Part shown: positions 17,184-25,436 of the stretch, one piece after another
How positions within the stretch are numbered: the first letter of the stretch is position 1
How the letters are laid out: each line of letters opens with the position of its first letter
Assembly (NCBI GenBank): GCA_050248495.1
Contig: JBFWSG010000027.1
Location: 1-64,000, forward strand
Source of the DNA: DASYDU01 sp050248495
Lineage (GTDB): Bacteria > Planctomycetota > Planctomycetia > Pirellulales > Lacipirellulaceae
Direction of reading: 5' to 3'
Length of the DNA stretch: 64,000 nt
Program-made: the position numbers and the translations under genes
The notes under the pieces: model-generated
Database searches by the model: none
What the model saw: only the letters and a program-made list of their open reading frames with translations
What the model was told of the DNA's origin: nothing

Positions 17184-17262
17184 GATGAATGACTAATTTT
17201 CGAATGCCGAATGACGAATGAAATTCAATTCGTCATTCGGCATTAGTCATTCGTCATTTCAT
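17184..17262. repeat. Family B repeat, copy 3, forming a 16-bp perfect hairpin
   Basis: AATGCCGAATGACGAA is followed by a 10-base loop and TTCGTCATTCGGCATT, a perfect 16-bp stem, with further GAATGACTAAT-type words outside it on both sides. It occupies the gcvT-gcvH spacer and would fold in the operon RNA. It could stabilise or attenuate the transcript, or be a pair of inverted repeat units. Confidence 0.75.
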
Positions 17263-17289
17263 CGCTCCACGCTCCCTCATCCTCTGTGG

Positions 17290-18426
17290 TTAATTTGTCT
17301 TTCCTCGTTCGTAAAACGGCAGTGGGACGACGACGGCGGCGAACGGTGTGCCGCGGACATCGGCGGCCAGTCGCGTGCCGGGAGCCTGGGCCGACGGCTG
17401 GATGTAGGCCATGGCGATGGGCCGCTCGAAGGTCGGCGAAAAGGTGCCGCTGGTGACTTCGCCGATCGGGGCGTCGCCCTGTAGCACGGCCGCGCCTTGC
17501 CGGGGCACCCGCTTGCCATCCAATTGCAGGCCGACCCGCACTGGGAGGCTCGCGTCCTTTGCGGCGCGCTCGAGCGCGTCGCGGCCGACGAACTCGCGGT
17601 CGCCGAAGTTCACCGCAAACTGCAGCCCGGCCTGAATCGGATTGATCTGTTCGGAGAGCTCGTGGCCATAGAGCGGCATCGCCGCTTCGAGCCGCAACGT
17701 GTCGCGGGCGCCCAGACCGACCGGCTCGATGCCGTAGCTCGCGCCGGTGGACATCAGCTTCTCCCAGATGGCGGTCGCCCGTTCCGCGGTGCAGATGATC
17801 TCGCAGCCGTCTTCGCCGGTGTAGCCGGTGCGGCTGATGTAGCACCCGATATCATCGAACAGCGTCTCTGCGCCAGTGTAGTAGCGCATCGTGGCGAGGT
17901 CGCATGCCACGAGCGGCGCCACGAGTCGCACGGCCTTGGGCCCCTGCACGGCAATCATCGCGGTGGACGTCGTCACGTCGTCGAGCCGCGTGGCGTAGTC
18001 GGGCAGCCGCCGCTGGAACCAGTCGACGATCTTCGCGCGGTTCGAGGCGTTGACCACGACCTGAAACGTGGGCGTGTCGTCGTCTGCCGGCTCTTCGGCT
18101 GCGAGGCGATACACCAGCACATCGTCGAGAATGCCGCCGCGGTCGTTGCACACCAGGCCGTAACGAACCTGGCCCGACCGCATGTCGGTCGCGCGGCGCG
18201 TGACGGTGGCGTCGAGAAAGCGGGCCGCTTCGGGTCCGTAAAACCGCAGCCGTCCCATGTGCGAAATGTCGAACAGGCCGACGTGCTTCCGCGTGGCCAG
18301 GTGCTCGGCCGTGATCGAGCCGTACTGTACCGGCATTTCCCAACCGGCAAAGTCGACCATCCGCCCGCCGTGTGCCGTGTGCCAGTCGAAGAGCGGTGTG
18401 CGGGCGAGCTGAGTGGTCATGGTCAT
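17290..18426 (-). CDS. gcvT: Glycine cleavage system T protein (aminomethyltransferase)
   Basis: This protein has 378 residues from the ATG at 18426. The frame stays open to 18462 and another ATG is at 18420; family alignment favours a start just before TTQLARTPLFDWH. GcvT transfers the methylene group from GcvH to tetrahydrofolate. Motifs include DFAGWEMPVQYG, LFDISHMGRL (with the catalytic Asp region), SRTGYTGEDGCEI and LGARDTLRLEAAMPLYGHEL. It is the first gene of the minus-strand gcv operon, and its 5' region is shared with a divergent Uma2 gene. Confidence 0.95.
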   Translation of the reverse strand: MTMTTQLARTPLFDWHTAHGGRMVDFAGWEMPVQYGSITAEHLATRKHVGLFDISHMGRLRFYGPEAARFLDATVTRRATDMRSGQVRYGLVCNDRGGILDDVLVYRLAAEEPADDDTPTFQVVVNASNRAKIVDWFQRRLPDYATRLDDVTTSTAMIAVQGPKAVRLVAPLVACDLATMRYYTGAETLFDDIGCYISRTGYTGEDGCEIICTAERATAIWEKLMSTGASYGIEPVGLGARDTLRLEAAMPLYGHELSEQINPIQAGLQFAVNFGDREFVGRDALERAAKDASLPVRVGLQLDGKRVPRQGAAVLQGDAPIGEVTSGTFSPTFERPIAMAYIQPSAQAPGTRLAADVRGTPFAAVVVPLPFYERGKTN

Positions 18427-18662
18427 CGGCGATCCGTCGCTGGAATTAATGTCAACCGACATGATGTCAAAGATGCGTCGCCTCGCGGCGGAGGCGAGCC
18501 ACCGTATTCTAGTGGCAGTCGGGGCGATCTGTCACGGGGCCGCGCCGGCGGCTCCAACCTGCTCTTTCTCCGCAAAAAAACCTGGAAACGGGCGGACCAG
18601 CATGAGATACTTGGGGCGCCGGTTGCGACCAGGGCTGCTGATGCGTCGCGCGGAGAATGGAT

Positions 18663-19265
18663 ATGGCAAGCATCACTTCCAACGAATACGCGTGGCCGCC
18701 GGATGGACCGTATGCGCGATTGCTAACGGTGGCCGACCTGGCGGCGATGCCGAGCGAATTGCCCAGCGGCGATGTGCACTACGAGCTCGACGACGGGAGA
18801 TTGATCGTGACGCCGCCGCCAGGAAATGAGCACGGGCTGGTGCAGGGCGAATTTGCGGCGGAATTGGTAACTCATGTGCGCAACAATGGCTTGGGGCGCG
18901 TATGGATTGAAACCGGTGTCGTGTTGTGGCGAAATCCGGATCGTTGCATCGGCCCCGATTTGTGCTTCATCGCTCAGCATCGTCTGCCGCCCAAGGTCAC
19001 GCCCGAAGGTTATCTGGAGACGATTCCTGATCTGGTCGTGGAGATTCGCAGCAAGAACGACACGCGTGCCTATTTGAAACGGAAGGCCGAGGACTATTTG
19101 AAAGCTGGGGTGCGTCTTGTTTGGGTGGTGGAGCCGGAGGCTCAAATTGTCGTCGAATACCGTCCCAATCGTGCGGCTCAGCAATACGAGGCTGCTGCCA
19201 CGCTGTCGTGCGACGACGTCGTTCCCGGTTTTCAGCTTCCGCTGGCGCAGTTGTTTCGTATGTGA
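18663..19265 (+). CDS. Uma2 family (DUF820) putative endonuclease
   Basis: This protein has 200 residues from the ATG at 18663, chosen because GGAG lies 7 bases upstream; an ATG two codons earlier is possible. It shows the Uma2 pattern of a PD-(D/E)xK fold: HYELDDGRLIVTPPPGNEHG, then GPDLCFI, IPDLVVEIRSKND and YLKAGVRLVWVVEPE. Such genes are abundant in planctomycetes and cyanobacteria and have no proven role; nuclease activity is inferred from the fold. It diverges from gcvT. Confidence 0.85.
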   Translation: MASITSNEYAWPPDGPYARLLTVADLAAMPSELPSGDVHYELDDGRLIVTPPPGNEHGLVQGEFAAELVTHVRNNGLGRVWIETGVVLWRNPDRCIGPDLCFIAQHRLPPKVTPEGYLETIPDLVVEIRSKNDTRAYLKRKAEDYLKAGVRLVWVVEPEAQIVVEYRPNRAAQQYEAAATLSCDDVVPGFQLPLAQLFRM

Positions 19266-19293
19266 CTCAGGCTCAATTTCTGGGAGCATTGCC

Positions 19294-19719
19294 ATGGCCC
19301 ACGATTCCCTGAACCCCGACAACGATCCTTTCGCCCCGCCGGTGATTTCGACCGTCGTGCACTGCATTCATTGCGGCGAGGAGTACGACAGTTACCGGAT
19401 CGAATGGCGGATCGAGCGCGATGCCGGCGGCGAGGCGCACGGTTTCTGGTGCTGCCCGATCGAAGGCTGCGACGGCAAGGGATTTGGCTTCGATATTTTT
19501 CCGGTCGATCCCGAGTACCGCGACGAGAACGGCGAGCTGATGTGGTGCAGCGACGAGTCTGGTGAAGACCATGACGAGTTCGATGATGAGCAAGAATGGG
19601 AAGACTCGGAGCTCATCGACGACAATTTTGAAGATCTGGACGGCAGTGAAACCTGGGACCAGGATGAAGCTCCGGCGAAGGGCGCTCACGCTGAGCCGGA
19701 AGACGACATTCCTTATTAG
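19294..19719 (+). CDS. Acidic protein with a Cys-rich putative zinc site
   Basis: This 141-residue protein has a well-placed Shine-Dalgarno (GGGAG, 8 bases upstream). An N-terminal module has CIHCGEEY and FWCCPIEGCDGKG, four or five cysteines that could bind one zinc ion. The C-terminal half is extremely acidic (long D/E runs from about residue 90 to 135) and likely disordered. It may bind a basic partner or act as a small regulator. I do not recognise a named family. Confidence 0.72.
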   Translation: MAHDSLNPDNDPFAPPVISTVVHCIHCGEEYDSYRIEWRIERDAGGEAHGFWCCPIEGCDGKGFGFDIFPVDPEYRDENGELMWCSDESGEDHDEFDDEQEWEDSELIDDNFEDLDGSETWDQDEAPAKGAHAEPEDDIPY

Positions 19720-19791
19720 CGACGCGAATCCTTATTTAACGACACAGCGCAAGATTAACGACCAAGCGCAAGGTTCGATGAGGTACGGTGG

Positions 19792-21063
19792 ATGACGGTG
19801 CATTTGCGGCTCGTTGGTGTTTGCTTGGTAGTCGTTGTTGTTTTTACGGCGGAAGGGTTGGCTGCCGAAGACTGGCCGCAGTGGCGTGGGCCGCTCGCCA
19901 GCGGCGTCGCCGCGGCGGGCGAATATCCGACCAACTTCTCCAGCGATGAAGCCGTGGCCTGGAAGGTCGAGCTGCCAGGGGCCGGCTGTTCGACGCCGAT
20001 CGTCTGGGGCGATTCGATCTACGTTACCAGCGGCGACGACGGCAAAGACGCCGTGGTCTCGTATGGTATGGATGGGCGCGAACGCTGGCGACACACCTTC
20101 GGCGCCGAACGACCCGGCAAGCATCGCAACGGCAGCGGCAGCAATCCGTCGCCCGCGACCGACGGCAAGCACCTGGTGGTGTACTACAAGAGCGGCACGC
20201 TGGCTTGCTTCTCGCTCGAAGGCGAAGAAAAGTGGCAATTCAACGTGCAGGAGAAATATGGGCCAGATACGTTGTGGTGGGACCTTGGCACGTCGCCGGT
20301 GATCGCGGACAACCGCGTGATCCTGGCCGTCATGCAAGGGGATGACTCGTATCTGGCTGCGTTCGACATCGACACCGGCAAAGAGCTGTGGAAGGTGCCG
20401 CGAAAGTACGTCTGCATGGAGGAGTCGGATCAAGCCTACACCACGCCGCAGGTGGTGAACGTCGACGGCCGCGATCAACTCGTCGTGTGGGGCGCCGATC
20501 ATCTCACGGGACACGATCTCGACACGGGCGACGTGATTTGGGAGTGCGGCGGCTTCAATCCTAATGGCGAAGCGAATTGGCGGGTGATTGCGTCGCCAGC
20601 GATCGAAAGCGGCATGGCGATCGTGCCCTATGGCCGCGGTGAATATCTGGCCGGCGTCCGCCTCGGCGGCAAGGGGGACGTCACCGGTTCGGCCCGCGTC
20701 TGGGAGAAGCAGGGTCGCGGCGTGAGTTCCGATGTGCCGACGCCAGCGGTGCGCGACGGCCGCGCGTACGTTCTCAATGATGCCGGCCGGATCGTGTGCC
20801 TCAACGTGGGGTCGGGCGACGAGTTGTGGTCGGACGACTTGCCGCGCAATCGCAACAAATACTTTTCATCCCCCGTGATTGGCGGCGACAAGCTCTACGC
20901 GGCGCGAGAAGATGGCATGATCTTTGTCGGCCGCATCACCGACGACGGCTTCGAGTTGCTCTCGGAGAACGACATGGGCGAGCCGACGATCGCCGCCCCC
21001 GTGCCGATCCGCGGCGGCCTCCTGGTCCGGGGCCGCGAGCATTTGTTCCGGATCGAAGATTAA
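19792..21063 (+). CDS. Exported PQQ-like beta-propeller protein
   Basis: This 423-residue protein has a signal peptide (VCLVVVVVFTAEGLAAED) followed by WPQWRGP, the planctomycete hallmark that opens these WD40-like PQQ-repeat proteins. Blade signatures such as GKELWKV, TGDVIWECGG and SGDELWSDDL repeat through the protein. The fold resembles BamB and alcohol dehydrogenase propellers, but there is no dehydrogenase domain, so an enzyme activity is not supported. It overlaps by four bases, tail to tail, a second propeller gene on the other strand. Confidence 0.85.
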   Translation: MTVHLRLVGVCLVVVVVFTAEGLAAEDWPQWRGPLASGVAAAGEYPTNFSSDEAVAWKVELPGAGCSTPIVWGDSIYVTSGDDGKDAVVSYGMDGRERWRHTFGAERPGKHRNGSGSNPSPATDGKHLVVYYKSGTLACFSLEGEEKWQFNVQEKYGPDTLWWDLGTSPVIADNRVILAVMQGDDSYLAAFDIDTGKELWKVPRKYVCMEESDQAYTTPQVVNVDGRDQLVVWGADHLTGHDLDTGDVIWECGGFNPNGEANWRVIASPAIESGMAIVPYGRGEYLAGVRLGGKGDVTGSARVWEKQGRGVSSDVPTPAVRDGRAYVLNDAGRIVCLNVGSGDELWSDDLPRNRNKYFSSPVIGGDKLYAAREDGMIFVGRITDDGFELLSENDMGEPTIAAPVPIRGGLLVRGREHLFRIED

Positions 21064-22355
21064 CGGTTGGCGTCGATCGAATCGCCAATTCGCCACAAAT
21101 GCGACGCAGTTCGCAGGTAAAGCGTGCCGTCGTCGACTGCCGGTGATGCGAGCGCCCGTTCGCCGAGCTCGTTCGTGGCCACGAGTTCATATTCTTTGCC
21201 GGCCTGAATGACGTAAGTTGTGCCGTCCTCGTTGGTGAAATAGATCCGGCCTTCGGCGAACACGGGCGACGCGGAAAATCCGCCGCCGAGCCGCTTCGTC
21301 CAATGGACGTCGCCAGACACCACGTCCAGGCACGTCGCTACGCCGTTGTCCGAGACAAAATACACCTCGTCGCCGTGAACGAGAACCGACGGCGTCGTCG
21401 GCACGCCGCGGTCGAATTTCCAGAGCACGTTGGTATCTGTCACGTCGCCCGTCGCACCGTGCGGATCGACCGCCAGCAAACTCGCGCGGATGAAGCCTGA
21501 GCAGAGGTAGAGCTTGCCGCCGGTGTAGATCGGCCGGGGGACGACCGAGAAGCCGTCGCCATAGCGAACGCGCCACAGTTCGTGGCCGCTGTGTGGATCG
21601 TATGCACCGGCCATGCCGCTGCCCGGGCTGATGATCTGCCGCACGCCGTCGACTTCGATCACGATCGGCGTGCAGAATGAGAACGTCTTGTCGGCTTCGG
21701 TTTCGCGGGCCGTCCGCCAGCGTTCCTCACCCGTCGTCGCGTCGAGCGCGATGATGAAGGGATCCGCCTCGCCGTCGCAGCTGAACACCAACAGATCGTC
21801 GACGAGCGCGGGCGATCCGCCGTTGCCATGCTGCGGGGAATAATGGACGTCGGTCTGCCGCCAGAGGACGTTGCCTGCCAGATCGAGCGCCGCCGTGCCG
21901 AGGTGACCGAAGTGGGCGTAGATGCGGCCGCCGGCGACGATCGGCGTCGCGCTCGCCAGGCTGTTCTTTTGGTGCATGACCTTCGCGGCTTCAGCGTCGG
22001 GCCGAATCGCTTCGACGTCCCACACGATGTGCCCGTCACTAGCGTCGACGCAGATCACGCGAAGCGAAAGATCGTCGGCTTCCGCGGTGCCGGTCGCGGT
22101 GGTGAGATAGAGCTTGCCGTCTACGAGCACGGGCGACGACCAGCCGCTGCCGGGAATCGCCTGCTGCCAGGCGACGTTGTCCGTCGCGCTCCATTCGACG
22201 GGCACGTTCGTCGCCGTCGAGATGCCGTCACGCGTCGGACCGCGAAACTCGGGCCAGTCCGCGGCGGCCAGAGAGGCACAACTTCCAACGATCGCGCCGA
22301 GCAAAACGACTGTCGCGATCACGGGACCGTAAGGATGCTTCCTATAACTGTCCAT
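21060..22355 (-). CDS. Exported PQQ-like beta-propeller protein (convergent paralogue)
   Basis: This protein has 431 residues from the ATG at 22355; a TTG at 22373 is an alternative start. The signal peptide spans VIATVVLLGAIVGSCASLAAAD, followed by WPEFRGPTRDG. Propeller repeats include DGHIVWDVEA, GEERWRTARE, GHELWRVRYG and SGDVHWTKRL. It is clearly related to the gene at 19792 but diverged. The two are arranged tail to tail with overlapping ends (21060-21063), so antisense transcription could link their expression. Confidence 0.85.
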   Translation of the reverse strand: MDSYRKHPYGPVIATVVLLGAIVGSCASLAAADWPEFRGPTRDGISTATNVPVEWSATDNVAWQQAIPGSGWSSPVLVDGKLYLTTATGTAEADDLSLRVICVDASDGHIVWDVEAIRPDAEAAKVMHQKNSLASATPIVAGGRIYAHFGHLGTAALDLAGNVLWRQTDVHYSPQHGNGGSPALVDDLLVFSCDGEADPFIIALDATTGEERWRTARETEADKTFSFCTPIVIEVDGVRQIISPGSGMAGAYDPHSGHELWRVRYGDGFSVVPRPIYTGGKLYLCSGFIRASLLAVDPHGATGDVTDTNVLWKFDRGVPTTPSVLVHGDEVYFVSDNGVATCLDVVSGDVHWTKRLGGGFSASPVFAEGRIYFTNEDGTTYVIQAGKEYELVATNELGERALASPAVDDGTLYLRTASHLWRIGDSIDANR

Positions 22356-22493
22356 CCGACGATGCACCCTCAATCGATATCGAACTGGAATTTCGACAGT
22401 TTCAATGCGATACTATTATTGGGTGATCCGATCACGCCCGGCAAGCGGTGCCGTTTGCATGGCTCAATATTCGCGAATCGAAGCGGAAGTGAT

Positions 22494-22697
22494 ATGAGAC
22501 TAAAAGTCTTGCTGCATCCTGCGGAAGAAGGTGGCTTTTGGGTCGAGGTTCCGGCGCTGCCCGGCTGCGTTTCCGAGGGTGAATCCCGCGAAGAAGCGCT
22601 TTCCAATATTCGCGAGGCGGCCGAAGGCTGGTTGGAGGTTTCGGCCGAGCAGGCCGAGAGCGATCCGCTGGCACAAGTCGTAGAGGTTGACTTGTGA
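22494..22697 (+). CDS. hicB: HicB-type antitoxin
   Basis: This 67-residue protein contains the partial RNase-H-like HicB fold, EEGGFWVEVPALPGCVSEGE then ALSNIREAAEGWL. It lacks an extra C-terminal DNA-binding domain, so it is a short-form HicB. It overlaps the hicA start by four bases (the GTGA of the junction at 22694-22697). It neutralises HicA and usually autoregulates the operon; the short form would need another way to bind DNA. Confidence 0.87.
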   Translation: MRLKVLLHPAEEGGFWVEVPALPGCVSEGESREEALSNIREAAEGWLEVSAEQAESDPLAQVVEVDL

Positions 22698-22900
22698 AGG
22701 TCGTTACCGGGAAGCAGCTTTGTAAATTGCTATCCCAACATGGATGGGAGCTGAAGCGCATTCGCGGCAGTCACCACATCTTTGGTCAACCTAGCAATCC
22801 GACCATACTCACGGTACCAGTCCACGGCAACAAGCCGCTGAAGATCGGCACGCTTCTACGACTTCTGAGAGATGCCGGTCTGACAGAACAAGATCTGTAG
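22694..22900 (+). CDS. hicA: HicA-type mRNA interferase toxin
   Basis: This 68-residue protein has a GTG start overlapping the hicB stop. The double-stranded-RNA-binding-like fold shows VTGKQLCKLLSQHGWELKRI, then the catalytic histidine in GSHHIF and VPVHGNKPLKIGTL. HicA cleaves mRNA when free of HicB. The gene order here is hicB-hicA, the reverse of the more usual hicA-hicB order. Its end is four bases from the convergent rnr stop. Confidence 0.9.
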   Translation: MKVVTGKQLCKLLSQHGWELKRIRGSHHIFGQPSNPTILTVPVHGNKPLKIGTLLRLLRDAGLTEQDL

Positions 22901-22904
22901 AACG

Positions 22905-25400
22905 CTAGCGACTGCGTTTTGTTTGACCGCCCGGCTTCGCTTTGCGCTGTTTACCCTTCGCTGGTTTGCCTTTGCCCTTTGTGGGCCGGCCGCCCTTCTT
23001 CCTGCCGCCACGAAGCTCGTCCTTGAGTGAGCTGCGCGACCGCGCGGGCATGTGTACGCTCACGCGTTTGCCGCCCGAAACGCGGGCCACGAGTCGGAAG
23101 TCGAGACTCCGGGCATCGACATCGACCGCCGCCACGGCCACCCGCACCGCGTCGCCTAGCCGATACGAGCTGCCGCTGCGGTGCCCTTCGATGGCGTGCC
23201 GCGCGCGGTCGAAGCGGTAGTAGTCGTCCGTGAGCGAGCTGATGTGAATGAACCCTTCGGCCGGCAGCTCGGTCCCCGTGACGAACAGGCCGAAATTTTC
23301 GGTGCCCGTGATCACGCCGTCGAGCTCCATGCCGATTTTGTTTTCGAGGAAGTGGAGCAACTTCACTTTGTTGAGTTCGCGCTCCGCGTCGGCCGCCCGC
23401 TGCTCACGCTCGCTGCAGTGGTCGCCCAGCACGAGCAGGTCGTCCATTCGCTGCACGGGCTGCTTTTTGCGGGCGAGCTGGTCGATCAGCCGGTGGACCG
23501 TGAGGTCGGGATAGCGGCGGATCGGCGAGGTGAAGTGGCAATAGTTCTCGCTCGCCAGGGCGTAGTGCCCTTCGTCCTCGGGGCTGTATACGGCCCGCTG
23601 CATCGACCGCAGCACAGAGTAGTTCACGGCATGCTCGCGCGGATCGCCCTTCACCTCGTCCAGCAACTTCTGCAGCTCGAAGCGATTTTCCAGGTTCTCG
23701 ACCTCGAAGCCCAGCTCGCGGACGAATTCGGTCATCACGCGCTGCTTTCGCGGATCGGGGTTGCCGTGCACGCGGCGCAGGAAAATCAACTCGGCCTCGT
23801 CGAGCTTCTGGGCCACGGCCTCGTTGGCCGAGAGCATGAACTCTTCGATGATCTGGTGGCTTTCGGTGTTCTTTTCGAGATGGGCGCCCGTGACACGGCC
23901 ATCCTTGTCGAGATCGATCTTGATCTCCGGCATCGAGAGCTCGAGTGCCCCGCGGGCGAACCGGCGGGCTCGCAGGATCATCGCCAGCTCGTGCATTCGA
24001 GCCAACAGGCCGTGCACCTCGGGCGTGAGCTTCTTCTTCCACGCGGTGCGGTCGGCCAGGTACTCGTCGACCTCTTCATACGTGAATCGCCGCCGGCTCT
24101 TGATCGCACTCTTGTACACGTCGGTGGCCACCAGCACGCCTTCGGGCGTCATTTCCATCATCGCCGTCAGCGCGTACCGCACGCGGTCGGGCTGCAGGCT
24201 GGCGAGGTTGTTCGAGATGATCTCCGGCAGCATCGGGATTACGCGGTCCGGCAGGTAGATGCTGGTGGCCCGGTCGTGTGCCTCGCGGTCGAGCGGCGAC
24301 TTGGGCTGCACGAAATGCGAAACGTCGGCGATGTGCACGCCGAGCATCCAGTGCCCGCGGCTGTTCTTCTCGAGCGAGATCGCATCGTCGAAATCGCGGG
24401 CATCCACGGGGTCGATCGTGACGATCACTTCGGCCGTCAGATCGCGGCGGCCCTTGGGGATCGACTCGTCAAATTTCTCCGCTTGTGCCCGAGCGTCATC
24501 GAGGGCATCGTCGTCGAACTCGCCCGGCAGATTGAATTCGTGGATGATCGACTGCGTGTCGACGCCCGGTTCGCCGCGCTGGCCGAGAATGTCGACGATC
24601 ACGCCTTCGCCGTCGCGCGAATGACTCGGAAAGCGGACCATGTCGATGACGACTTTGTCGTCGACCCGCGCGCCTTTCGCGCCGGGGTCTCCGACATAGA
24701 TCGGCTTCTGGAACAGTTTGCCGTCGATCTGCACCAGGCCCATGCCGGCCTGCTCGAAGTAGACGCCGACGAACCGGCTCGTGGCCCGTTCGATGACGTC
24801 GATGATCCGGCCTTCGATCTTGCCCATGCGGCCCCGTTTTTCGAGCCGCACGGAAACGATGTCCCCTTCGGCCGCGTCACCGGTCTTGTCCATGGGAATG
24901 AACACGTCGGCGTCGCGCCCTTCGGAGCGGAGCGTCCCCTCGGGCCGCACGAAGCCGAACCCGGCCGCGGCTTTGCGAAATGTGCCGACCACATGATTGG
25001 TCGGGCTCTTGTGTTTTGTTTTTGCTTGCCGCTCGTCGCGCAGGGCGGTCGGCTTCTTCGCTAGTTTCTTCTTAATGTGATGAATTCTTTCTGTATTAGG
25101 CACGTCCTCAAGCGCGCTCGGCGATTTGGCGAGCGCGGCCTGGAACGAGGCCTTGGCTTTTTCTTTCTCGGCCGCGAGTTTGGCGGCCTTCTTTTGCGCT
25201 GGGCTCTGGCCCTGCGGGAAGACGAGATGGCTTGGCCCGTAGGCGAGCCGATTTTCCTTCACGAGTCGCTTGATCGTCTTCTTGACTTCGTGCGCCGCGT
25301 CGCCCGCGAGGCCCAGCTTCTTGGCAATGACTGCCGGTTTTACCGGCTGGTAGTTCGGCCGCTGGACGTGATCTAGAATCTGTTCGCGGAGGTCAGACAT
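22905..25400 (-). CDS. rnr: Ribonuclease R (3'-5' exoribonuclease)
   Basis: This 831-residue protein has the RNase R domain order: an N-terminal winged-helix-like region (1-75), a charged linker, cold-shock domains (about 130-280), the RNB catalytic domain (about 300-650) with VDARDFDDAISLE, then an S1 domain near residues 690-775 (GVITGTENFGLFV). The tail is Lys/Gly/Arg-rich (GGRKKGGRPTKGKGKPAK), typical of RNase R. The enzyme degrades structured RNA in the cytoplasm and takes part in rRNA and tmRNA quality control. A second 3'-5' nuclease (YhaM type) lies just upstream. Confidence 0.95.
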   Translation of the reverse strand: MSDLREQILDHVQRPNYQPVKPAVIAKKLGLAGDAAHEVKKTIKRLVKENRLAYGPSHLVFPQGQSPAQKKAAKLAAEKEKAKASFQAALAKSPSALEDVPNTERIHHIKKKLAKKPTALRDERQAKTKHKSPTNHVVGTFRKAAAGFGFVRPEGTLRSEGRDADVFIPMDKTGDAAEGDIVSVRLEKRGRMGKIEGRIIDVIERATSRFVGVYFEQAGMGLVQIDGKLFQKPIYVGDPGAKGARVDDKVVIDMVRFPSHSRDGEGVIVDILGQRGEPGVDTQSIIHEFNLPGEFDDDALDDARAQAEKFDESIPKGRRDLTAEVIVTIDPVDARDFDDAISLEKNSRGHWMLGVHIADVSHFVQPKSPLDREAHDRATSIYLPDRVIPMLPEIISNNLASLQPDRVRYALTAMMEMTPEGVLVATDVYKSAIKSRRRFTYEEVDEYLADRTAWKKKLTPEVHGLLARMHELAMILRARRFARGALELSMPEIKIDLDKDGRVTGAHLEKNTESHQIIEEFMLSANEAVAQKLDEAELIFLRRVHGNPDPRKQRVMTEFVRELGFEVENLENRFELQKLLDEVKGDPREHAVNYSVLRSMQRAVYSPEDEGHYALASENYCHFTSPIRRYPDLTVHRLIDQLARKKQPVQRMDDLLVLGDHCSEREQRAADAERELNKVKLLHFLENKIGMELDGVITGTENFGLFVTGTELPAEGFIHISSLTDDYYRFDRARHAIEGHRSGSSYRLGDAVRVAVAAVDVDARSLDFRLVARVSGGKRVSVHMPARSRSSLKDELRGGRKKGGRPTKGKGKPAKGKQRKAKPGGQTKRSR

Positions 25401-25436
25401 GAGAATGGCCGGACAATGTTGCTACGTCGCCCGGCG

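Noticed and set aside
18427..18656. Possible glycine riboswitch upstream of gcvT
   Set aside because: The spacer lacks the conserved tandem core and pairing elements I would expect; only a short GC-rich fold is possible.
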